Shown here piece by piece: positions 8,058 through 15,038 of a stretch of DNA of 18,401 bases. Origin of the DNA: CAXMQS01 sp036446035 (GTDB lineage Bacteria; Actinomycetota; Acidimicrobiia; Spongiisociales; JAOTWH01). Position 1 is the stretch's first letter, and each line of letters starts with the position of its first letter. The DNA lies in NCBI GenBank assembly GCA_036446035.1, contig JAZFSG010000043.1, positions 1 to 18,401 of the forward strand, in the 5' to 3' direction. Below the pieces are notes generated by a model that had not been told where the DNA came from, did no database searches, and worked only from the letters and a program-made list of their open reading frames with translations. The translations under genes and the position numbers were made by a program.

Positions 8058-10064
8058 ATGGCACGAGACCCCCGTTTCGACATCCTGTTCGAGCCGGTCC
8101 AGATCGGTCCGGTCACGGCGCCGAATCGTTTCTACCAGGTGCCCCATTGCACCGGTATGGGCTACCGACGCCCGCAGACCCTCGCCGGCCTGCGTGGAGT
8201 CAAGGCCGAGGGCGGCTGGGGCACGGTGTGCACCGAATACACGTCGATCCACCCTTCATCGGACGATGAGCCCTTTCCGTCAGCATCGCTGTGGGACGAG
8301 GGAGACGTCGAGGCGCTTGGTTTGACAGTCTCCAAGATCCACGAGCACGGCGCCCTCGCCGGCGTCGAGCTGTGGCACGGAGGCGCCGCCAGTGCCAACC
8401 TTTACTCCCGCGAGGTGCCGCTGGGAACGTACTCCCGGCCCGCCGGGGTGTGGGACCCCGTGCAGACGCGCGCCATGGACAAGGCTGACATCCGCCAGCT
8501 CAAGGAATGGCACGTCGAAGCGGCCAAGCGGGCCCAACGCGCTGGATTCGACATCGTCTACGTATACGCCGCCCACTGGTATCTGCTCCGCCAGTTCCTG
8601 CTGCCGTCCAACCAGCGCACCGATGAGTACGGCGGCTCGCTGGAGAACCGGACCCGGCTGCTGCGAGAGCTGATCGAGGAGACCAAGGAGGCCGTTGGCG
8701 ACACCTGCGCCGTGGCGGTGCGCTTCTCGGCAAGTTCGGGCGGAGACGACGACGATCAGGACACCGCCGAGCCCAGGGCGATGCTCGAGCTGCTGGCCGA
8801 TCTTCCTGATCTGTGGGACATCACGGTGCACGACTACACCTACGAGATGGGAACCTCGCGCTTCGTCAAGGAAGCGGCACTCGAGGAGACCATGTCCTGG
8901 GTCAAGGGAGTGACCGGCAAGCCCGTCGTCAGTGTCGGGCGCTTCACCTCGCCCGAGACGATGCTGCGTCTGGTCCGTCAGGGAATCATCGACCTGGTCG
9001 GGGCGGCCCGGCCCTCCATCGCTGACCCCTTCCTTCCGCAGAAGATCGCCGAAGGCCGCGACGACGAGATCCGCGAGTGCATCGGATGCAACATCTGTTA
9101 CACCGGAGACCAGACCGGCACCCCCATCCGCTGCACCCAGAACCCGACAATGGGCGAGGAGTGGCGCAAGGGCTGGCACCCCGAGCGCATCCCGGCCAAG
9201 GGCTCCGACGCAACGGTTCTCATCGTCGGCGGCGGCCCCGCCGGGCTGGAAGCTGCGGTCGCGCTTGGCAAGCGGGGCTATCAGGTGACGCTGGCCGAGG
9301 CTCGGACCGAGCTTGGGGGGCGGGTGGCGCTGGAGTCCAAGCTGACCGGACTCGCCGAGTGGGGCCGGGTCACGGACTATCGCCTCAACCAGATCAGCAA
9401 ACTCCGCAACGTCGAGTTCTGGCTGGACAGCGTCGTGGACGAGGAGCAGATCCTCGAGTTCGCAGCAGATCGGGTGGCGCTCGCCACCGGAGCCAAGTGG
9501 CGGCGCGACGGGACGGGGCGCTGGCTGGAAGAACCGGTTCCGGGATGGGAAGGTCCCTCAGTTCTGACGCCGGACGACATCATGGCCGGTACACGGCCCA
9601 CCGGTCCCGTGGTGGTTTTCGACGACGATCACTACTACATGGGCGGCGTGATCGCCGAGACCCTGCAGCTGGAAGGGGCCGAGGTCACACTGGTTACGCC
9701 GGCCAACGAGGTCTCGACATGGACGACGCATACCGAAGAGCAGTACCGAATCCAGCAGCGACTGATGAGCCTTGGCGTCGCGCTCGAGACAGGGACCTCG
9801 CTGGCGGGGGTCGGCGAGGACTCGGTACTGCTGGAGAACATCCACACCGAGGACACCAGGGAGGTGGCAGCCGCCAGCGTTGTGATGACTACCTCGCGCA
9901 TCCCGCAGGTCGCGCTGTTCCACTCCCTGGCGGAGCGCATCGAGATCACCCGCATCGGCGATTGCAACGCTCCCGGCACCATCGCCACCGCGGTCTACTC
10001 GGGCCACCGCTACGCCCGCGAGATGGATGCAGAGCCCGAGCTCGTGTTTCTCAGGGAGCGCTAG
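8058..10064 (+). CDS. Trimethylamine/histamine dehydrogenase-family FMN, [4Fe-4S] amine dehydrogenase
   Basis: A 668-residue flavoprotein with an N-terminal old-yellow-enzyme barrel (about 1-340), a ferredoxin-like cluster and C-terminal nucleotide-binding domains starting at VLIVGGGPAGLEAA. The YQVPHC segment carries Cys31, equivalent to TMADH Cys30 that holds 6-S-cysteinyl FMN. Cys341, Cys344, Cys347 and Cys359 match the [4Fe-4S] ligands. Tyr170 and His173 match the active-site Tyr169 and His172. The family oxidatively removes an N-substituent or amino group, giving an aldehyde, with electrons passed to ETF; no ETF genes are in view. The substrate pocket is unusual: Tyr61 matches TMADH Tyr60, but Trp264 and Asp267 fall in a region shortened by three residues, and Trp355 is Asp351. 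Simple trimethylamine use is therefore doubtful; a diamine or another secondary amine is possible. Confidence 0.88.
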   Translation: MARDPRFDILFEPVQIGPVTAPNRFYQVPHCTGMGYRRPQTLAGLRGVKAEGGWGTVCTEYTSIHPSSDDEPFPSASLWDEGDVEALGLTVSKIHEHGALAGVELWHGGAASANLYSREVPLGTYSRPAGVWDPVQTRAMDKADIRQLKEWHVEAAKRAQRAGFDIVYVYAAHWYLLRQFLLPSNQRTDEYGGSLENRTRLLRELIEETKEAVGDTCAVAVRFSASSGGDDDDQDTAEPRAMLELLADLPDLWDITVHDYTYEMGTSRFVKEAALEETMSWVKGVTGKPVVSVGRFTSPETMLRLVRQGIIDLVGAARPSIADPFLPQKIAEGRDDEIRECIGCNICYTGDQTGTPIRCTQNPTMGEEWRKGWHPERIPAKGSDATVLIVGGGPAGLEAAVALGKRGYQVTLAEARTELGGRVALESKLTGLAEWGRVTDYRLNQISKLRNVEFWLDSVVDEEQILEFAADRVALATGAKWRRDGTGRWLEEPVPGWEGPSVLTPDDIMAGTRPTGPVVVFDDDHYYMGGVIAETLQLEGAEVTLVTPANEVSTWTTHTEEQYRIQQRLMSLGVALETGTSLAGVGEDSVLLENIHTEDTREVAAASVVMTTSRIPQVALFHSLAERIEITRIGDCNAPGTIATAVYSGHRYAREMDAEPELVFLRER

Positions 10065-10129
10065 AGGCCGTCGCCGCAATCCACACGACGCTCGCTGGTC
10101 GGCTCGCTACCCGCGACCGCGGCCCTGGG

Positions 10130-10135
10130 TAGGGT
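10130..10135 (+). promoter_or_regulatory. Candidate -10 box of a leaderless transcript
   Basis: TAGGGT at 10130-10135 ends exactly 6 bases before the GTG at 10142, the same arrangement as before the gene at 8058. This supports GTG 10142 as both transcription and translation start. GGG-rich bases here could also be read as a poor Shine-Dalgarno. Confidence 0.4.
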
Positions 10136-10141
10136 CTCGCG

Positions 10142-10591
10142 GTGGCCTCCACTATCCGACCTCCGTCACCAGATGACTTCGCAGGTTGGAAGGCCCTTTG
10201 GGCGTCGTACCTCGTCTTCTACGAAACGGACCTCTACTCCGAGCACACCACAGAGTTGTGGCAGCGCATCCTCGACCCCCACCAAACGACCTCATGCCGA
10301 CTCGCGGAGAAGGATGGCCAACTCATCGGATTGGTCCACTTCTTCCCTCACCCCGACACCTGGGATCGTCGGCTCACTTGCTACCTCCAGGACCTCTACG
10401 TCAAGGAGGGGTTCAGAGGGGAGGGAGTAGGAGAGGCCCTCATCGGAGCAGTCGTTGACCGGGCACGGGAAGAGGGATGGTCTGGTGTCTATTGGCTGAC
10501 TGCCGACGATAACCACCAGGCGAGGGGTCTCTACGACAAGCTCACCGGTGGCGCCAGCGGGTTCATCGCTTACGAACTCGACATCGACTAG
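10142..10591 (+). CDS. GNAT-family N-acetyltransferase
   Basis: A 149-residue single-domain GNAT protein. The acetyl-CoA pyrophosphate loop is GFRGEGVGEALI, preceded by the strand YLQDLYV and followed by the C-terminal block NHQARGLYDKL. The family moves an acetyl group from acetyl-CoA to a primary amine. The HFFPHPDTW segment followed by YLQDLYV is laid out like diamine acetyltransferases, so with its neighbours a polyamine or amine substrate is a reasonable guess, but the sequence alone does not prove it. It starts at a GTG, 77 bp after the TMADH-family gene. The gap shows no clear terminator. Confidence 0.85.
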   Translation: MASTIRPPSPDDFAGWKALWASYLVFYETDLYSEHTTELWQRILDPHQTTSCRLAEKDGQLIGLVHFFPHPDTWDRRLTCYLQDLYVKEGFRGEGVGEALIGAVVDRAREEGWSGVYWLTADDNHQARGLYDKLTGGASGFIAYELDID

Positions 10592-10703
10592 GGAGTGGTC
10601 CCTCAGAGATGGTCGCGTTCCTCTCTGGTCGTTGGACGGAGCGTGCCTGACGAGGACAACCTGCAATCCGGGAGTGATACGTTCCGGCCCAAGCCACCGA
10701 TCG

Positions 10704-10711
10704 TAGGAAGG
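10704..10711 (+). promoter_or_regulatory. Ribosome binding site that decides the NTF2-like start
   Basis: AGGAAGGA at 10704-10711 lies 6 bases before ATG 10718. The frame is open back to 10595, but that upstream part has no ribosome binding site and no family similarity, so the shorter protein is preferred. Confidence 0.6.
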
Positions 10712-10717
10712 ATCGAA

Positions 10718-11104
10718 ATGACCGACTCTCGTGAGATTCCGACCCAACAAGCCTCGTCCGACGTAGCCGAGATCGAAGCTGTCGCCCGCGATTACATCGA
10801 GGGCTGGTATGCGGGCGATGTGGAACGGATGGATCGGGCACTTCACGCCGAGCTGGTCAAACGGGTCCCCGAGGGTGAGGAACCCGACGCCTTCCGCGAG
10901 GTCACCAAGGCCCGCATGCTCGAGTTGACCGCTGGCGGCGGCGGCGATGCTCCCGATCCAACCATGGAGATCTTCGTTGACGACGTGTCGTTCGATATCG
11001 CCACAGCTCAAGTGCTGTCTCCCGAGTATCTCGACTACCTCCACCTCGTCGGGGCTTCTGACGGATGGAGGATCGCCAACGTGCTGTTCCACCCGCGCAG
11101 CTGA
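10718..11104 (+). CDS. Small NTF2-like (lumazine-binding-like) protein
   Basis: A 128-residue soluble protein resembling the NTF2/SnoaL cone fold, nearest to the putative lumazine-binding subgroup. It has an N-terminal helix EIEAVARDYIEGWYAGDVERMDRALH, summarised by WYAGD and RMDRALH, then a KRVP segment, a long helix, and C-terminal strands ending DGWRIANVLFHPR. Such proteins are often small ligand-binding or scaffold proteins, sometimes enzymes; no catalytic residue can be assigned here. It has no signal peptide or membrane segment. The 126-bp gap upstream of it contains no convincing promoter. It converges on the dimethylglycine dehydrogenase-like gene with 15 bp between stops and no obvious terminator hairpin. 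Confidence 0.75.
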   Translation: MTDSREIPTQQASSDVAEIEAVARDYIEGWYAGDVERMDRALHAELVKRVPEGEEPDAFREVTKARMLELTAGGGGDAPDPTMEIFVDDVSFDIATAQVLSPEYLDYLHLVGASDGWRIANVLFHPRS

Positions 11105-11119
11105 CCCGACGCCGTGGCC

Positions 11120-13582
11120 TTACATGCGGACGCGCTCGTTCCTGGGGTCATAGAAGGGCCGAATCGACGCCGTGGCCGGGATGCGCTCGGTGGCTACTTC
11201 GATCTCGAAGCTGCCGGCGTCCAGCCAGCTCTTGGTCACCCCGCCGGGATGGTTGAGATACCCCATCGCCAGGCAGCGATCCTCGACGTAGCTCCACATA
11301 CCGGATGAGGTACGCCCGACGAGCTCGCCGTCGCGATAGATGGGCTCATCGTGATACAGCAGTCGATCCGGGTCCTCGAGCCGGAACTGGATCAGGCGCT
11401 TGGTGCGGGGCTTGTCGCGCTGTGCCAGCAAAGCCTCCCGCCCCCGGAACGAGGGCTTGTCCCAGCCCACCGCGAATCCGAGCCCTGCCTCCACCGGCGT
11501 GTCCTCGTCTGTGATGTCGTGGCCCCAATGGCGGTAGCCCGCCTCGAGCCGCAGCGTGTTCATGGCGTGGTAGCCGGCATGCCTGAGCCCGTGGCCATCA
11601 CCGACCTCGAAGATGGCGTCGTAGAGGGCCGGCGCTTCGGCCCACGGCAGGTAGAGCTCCCAACCCAGCTCACCCTCGTAGGTCATCCGCATCGCCAGAA
11701 CTTCGTTGTCGGCCACCTCGATGTGCTGAGCGGTTCCGAACGGGAAGTCGTCGTTGCCGAGAGGACTCTGCGTCAGCTCGGAGAGAAGTGCTCGAGAGTT
11801 CGGGCCCATGACGCCGAACATGGCGATCTCATTCGTGATGTCGGTGATCGACACGTCGTGGCCGCGACAGCCGCGACTCAGCCAAGACCCATCCCGGGTG
11901 GCGGCGGCCGCGGCGGTGACGACGAGGTACTCGGTCTCGCCGAGGCGGGTAACGGTCAAGTCGGCTTCGATCCCGCCGCGATCATTCAACCATTGGGTGT
12001 AGACGGCCTTGCCGACAGGAACGTCGACCTCGTTGGCACTGATCTCGTTGAGGGCGGCAACCGCTCCAGGACCCTGCACCCGGAACCTGTTGAAAGAGGT
12101 CTGGTCGAAGAAGCCGACGGCGTTGCGCACCGCGTCGCATTCCACCCCGGAGGCGGCGAACCAGTTCTGCTTGCCGTAGCTGTACTCGTAGACCCGCTCT
12201 TGGCCATCGAGGGCGAACCAGTTGGGACGTTCCCAGCCCGCCACTTCCCCGAAGACAGCGCCTGCGGCCTCGAGGCGATTGTGGATGGGGGAGAGGCGCT
12301 GGTTGCGGGCGCTGTCGTACTGGCGGAATGGCCAGTGCATGGCATAGAGCAGCCCGAGGCTCTCTGAGATGCGGTCCGCCAGGTATTCGGGCTCGGCCTG
12401 GAACGGAAAGGCGCGGCGGATGTCGACTGAGGCCAGGTCCATGGGTGGATGGCGATCGGCGATCCAGTCGGCAAGCACCCAGCCGACACCGCCGGCCGAC
12501 TGAAGACCAACCGAGTTGAACCCGGCAGCAACGAAGCACCCGTCCACCTCTGGCGCCTCGCCGAGGTAGTAGACGCCGTCGGGGGTGAAGGCCTCGGGTC
12601 CGTTGAAGAAGAGCTGGATCTCGCAGTCGCCCAGGGTGGGCACCCGGTGGATGGCCCGCTCGAAGATGGGCCCGACGTGGTCCCAGTCCTCGGGAAGCGT
12701 GCCGAATGAGAAGTCGCGGGGGATGCCGTCGAGCTTCCACACCTTGGCCTTGGGCTCGAAGAAGCCGGCCATGATCTTGCCGGTCTCTTCTTTGAAGTAG
12801 GTGTAGCCACCGGGGTCGCGCAGGGTCGGCATTCCCGGCGGGACTCCGTCAAGAGGCTCGGTGACGACGTAGAAGTGTTCGCACGCCTGCAGCGGCACGT
12901 TTACGCCGATGGTTGCGGCGAGTTGCCGAGTCCAGATGCCGGTGGCCAGCACGACCGTCTCTGCCTCGATGGGGCCCAGCTCCGTCTCGACACCGACCAC
13001 CCTGCCGTCTTCGACCTGCAGCTTCTCAACAGCGACGTCCTCGATGAACCGAGCACCGCGGGCCTTGGCGCCCTTGGCCAGCGCCATGGTGGTGTCCACC
13101 GGAGAGGTCAGGCCGTCGCGGGGGATGTAGAGGGCACCTACCAGGTCGTCGGTGTTGAGGAGCGGGAACAGCTCCTTGGCGCGATCGAGGTCGATTACCT
13201 CGGTCTCAACGTCACAGGTGGTGGCCATCGAAGCGCCCCGCAGGATCTCCTCCCACCGCTCGGGATCGGCAGCAACCGAGATCGAGCCCGGGGTGCGGTA
13301 GCCGGTCGCCTGGCCGGTCTCATCCTCGAGCTCCTCGAACAGGCGCGCCGAGTAGGTCGCCAGCTTGGTGAGGCTGTGGGAGGACTTGAGCTGGGAGACG
13401 AGGCCGGCAGCGTGCCAGGTAGTGCCTCCGGTGAGCTTGCCCTGTTCGATCACAGTGACGTCGGTGATGCCGCGCCGGGTCAGGTGGTAGGCGACGCTAC
13501 AGCCGATGATGCCGCCCCCGATAACCAGCACCTGGGTGCGATCGGGCAGCTCGGTGCTGGGAGCTGTTGAAGGTTCTGTCAT
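11120..13582 (-). CDS. Dimethylglycine/sarcosine dehydrogenase-like FAD enzyme with GcvT domain
   Basis: An 820-residue two-part enzyme. The N-terminal half (about 15-430) is a DAO-type FAD domain with GGGIIG at 22-27. GTTWHAAGL contains His57, the position that bonds FAD covalently in dimethylglycine and sarcosine dehydrogenases. The C-terminal half (about 436-815) is an aminomethyltransferase (GcvT) fold with WLNDRGGIEADLTVTRL and FGVMGPNSRALL, which in the family binds tetrahydrofolate and captures the released one-carbon unit as methylene-THF. The expected reaction is oxidative demethylation of an N-methylglycine; the exact substrate is not fixed by sequence. It is the last gene of the leftward group, 79 bp after the previous stop, so it may share that transcript or have its own promoter. 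GAAGAG about 8 bases upstream is a modest ribosome binding site. Confidence 0.88.
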   Translation of the reverse strand: MTEPSTAPSTELPDRTQVLVIGGGIIGCSVAYHLTRRGITDVTVIEQGKLTGGTTWHAAGLVSQLKSSHSLTKLATYSARLFEELEDETGQATGYRTPGSISVAADPERWEEILRGASMATTCDVETEVIDLDRAKELFPLLNTDDLVGALYIPRDGLTSPVDTTMALAKGAKARGARFIEDVAVEKLQVEDGRVVGVETELGPIEAETVVLATGIWTRQLAATIGVNVPLQACEHFYVVTEPLDGVPPGMPTLRDPGGYTYFKEETGKIMAGFFEPKAKVWKLDGIPRDFSFGTLPEDWDHVGPIFERAIHRVPTLGDCEIQLFFNGPEAFTPDGVYYLGEAPEVDGCFVAAGFNSVGLQSAGGVGWVLADWIADRHPPMDLASVDIRRAFPFQAEPEYLADRISESLGLLYAMHWPFRQYDSARNQRLSPIHNRLEAAGAVFGEVAGWERPNWFALDGQERVYEYSYGKQNWFAASGVECDAVRNAVGFFDQTSFNRFRVQGPGAVAALNEISANEVDVPVGKAVYTQWLNDRGGIEADLTVTRLGETEYLVVTAAAAATRDGSWLSRGCRGHDVSITDITNEIAMFGVMGPNSRALLSELTQSPLGNDDFPFGTAQHIEVADNEVLAMRMTYEGELGWELYLPWAEAPALYDAIFEVGDGHGLRHAGYHAMNTLRLEAGYRHWGHDITDEDTPVEAGLGFAVGWDKPSFRGREALLAQRDKPRTKRLIQFRLEDPDRLLYHDEPIYRDGELVGRTSSGMWSYVEDRCLAMGYLNHPGGVTKSWLDAGSFEIEVATERIPATASIRPFYDPRNERVRM

Positions 13583-13661
13583 CGTGGCGACTCTTCGATT
13601 GCTGCTATCCGGGGCGATTTCGCGGGCTCGGCAATCGTACCGGGTGCCTATGTGGGGTCGG

Positions 13662-15038
13662 CTAACGCAGCAGCCGCCACATCCCCCTCGCCAACCTGGA
13701 GTCCTTGCCCGACCGGGCCTCGGTCCTGTCTGCCAGTCCCATCACTCGCAAGGCGCCGTTGATGGCGAGCCAGCGGAGGGGCTCGGGCTCCCAGTTACGG
13801 GAACGGTGTCCCACCCAGGGGAGGTCGACCCGATCGGAATCAGTGCCGGTGATGAGATCGGCCAGCGTGCGGCCCGCCAGATTTGAGGCCGCCACCCCCT
13901 CGCCAACGTAGCCACCGGCCCAGGCCAGGCCGTTGGGGCGGTCGAAGCCAACCGAAGGGAACCAGTCGCGGGGCACTCCGAGGACCCCGCCCCAGCGGTG
14001 GGTGATGGCAACGCCTTCGAGCGACGGCAGCAGGTCGGTCAGAGTTGAGACGATCCTGTCGTGGATGCGAGATCGACGTTCGATGGCCGGGTCGATGCGG
14101 GACCCAAAGCCGTACGGCGCACCGCGGCCCCCGAACGCGATACGGTTGTCGTCGGTGCGTTGCCCGTAGATCACCATGTGCCGGTCGTCGGCAAAGGTCT
14201 GGCGATTGGTCAGCCCGATTTCAGTCCACGTGGATTCACTCAGCGGCTCCGTGGCAACCATCAGCGAGTAGAGCGGCGACAGGGTTCGCCGGTGGCCGTC
14301 GAGGCTCGGCGTGTAGCCCTCTAGAGCTCGCACCACCACCTCGGCGCTCACCGTGCCGCGGTCGGTGGCGACCTGGCCCGACTCGATAGCCGTGGCCGTG
14401 GTCTGCTCGGCTACGGTGCCACCGAGCCGCTCCACCGCCTCGGCGAGACCTCGTACCAGCCGTACCGGGTGCAGTGCCGCGGTGTGGGAGAAGAAGAGGC
14501 CACCGATGACGTCGCTGGCACCGAGGTGGGACCGGGCTTCGTCTCCATCGAGCAGTCGCAGGTCATCATCTGTCAGCCCGTAATGGCCGTGATACTCGTC
14601 GACCTCCTCGCGCTGGCGGGCTAGCTGCGCCGCGTTGCGGGCCAGGCGGATAGTGCCTCCTTTGGCGTAGTGGCAATCGAACCCTTCTGTGGCGGCGACT
14701 CGCCCCACCTCGTCGACGGTGTCGAAGAGGTGGCGGAGGAAGCGGCGGGCGGCGTCGTTACCGGCGACCTCTTCGTGGCGGTCGGGTCCGGCGGCTAGCT
14801 CGCCGACGCACCAGCCACCGTTGCGGCCCGAAGCACCGAAGCCGACGATGTCCTTTTCGATGACGATGACGCGCAGCGTCGGATCCGCTGCCAGCAGGTA
14901 GTAGGCAGTCCACAGGCCGGTGTAGCCGCCGCCGACGATGGCAACGTCGACCTGGGTGTCGCCGGCGAGCGGCGGGCGAGGGTCAAGCGAACCGGGATAG
15001 TCGTCCAGCCACAACGACAGGTCGCGGTAATCGGTCAC
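13662..15038 (-). CDS. FAD-dependent amine oxidase, PuuB-like (copy A)
   Basis: A 458-residue DAO-superfamily flavoprotein. The dinucleotide fold carries GGGYTG at 36-41 and VIEKDIVGFGASGRNGG ending at 75; the C-terminal FAD contact region is GYVGEGVAASNLAGRTLADL. Together with the N-terminal LWLDDYPG stretch before the FAD motif, this is the layout of gamma-glutamylputrescine oxidase (PuuB) and related primary or secondary amine oxidases, which release an aldehyde, ammonia or amine, and H2O2. The frame is open upstream to 15371, but the GTG at 15038 overlaps the preceding stop (GTGA), which makes it the likely coupled start. It is 79 bp before the dimethylglycine dehydrogenase-like gene. The substrate is unknown. 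Confidence 0.88.
   Translation of the reverse strand: MTDYRDLSLWLDDYPGSLDPRPPLAGDTQVDVAIVGGGYTGLWTAYYLLAADPTLRVIVIEKDIVGFGASGRNGGWCVGELAAGPDRHEEVAGNDAARRFLRHLFDTVDEVGRVAATEGFDCHYAKGGTIRLARNAAQLARQREEVDEYHGHYGLTDDDLRLLDGDEARSHLGASDVIGGLFFSHTAALHPVRLVRGLAEAVERLGGTVAEQTTATAIESGQVATDRGTVSAEVVVRALEGYTPSLDGHRRTLSPLYSLMVATEPLSESTWTEIGLTNRQTFADDRHMVIYGQRTDDNRIAFGGRGAPYGFGSRIDPAIERRSRIHDRIVSTLTDLLPSLEGVAITHRWGGVLGVPRDWFPSVGFDRPNGLAWAGGYVGEGVAASNLAGRTLADLITGTDSDRVDLPWVGHRSRNWEPEPLRWLAINGALRVMGLADRTEARSGKDSRLARGMWRLLR

Noticed and set aside
8280..9179. A 299-codon open frame on the minus strand inside the TMADH-family gene
   Set aside because: It is a mirror of the real gene, has no start signal and no recognisable domain.
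9077..10132. A 351-codon open frame on the plus strand overlapping the end of the TMADH-family gene
   Set aside because: The translation is Arg/Gly/His-rich, out of phase with the conserved NAD/FAD-like domain, and has no ribosome site.
10595..10717. A 41-residue N-terminal extension of the NTF2-like protein
   Set aside because: There is no ribosome binding site at 10595, whereas AGGAAGGA precedes the ATG at 10718; the extension has no family similarity.
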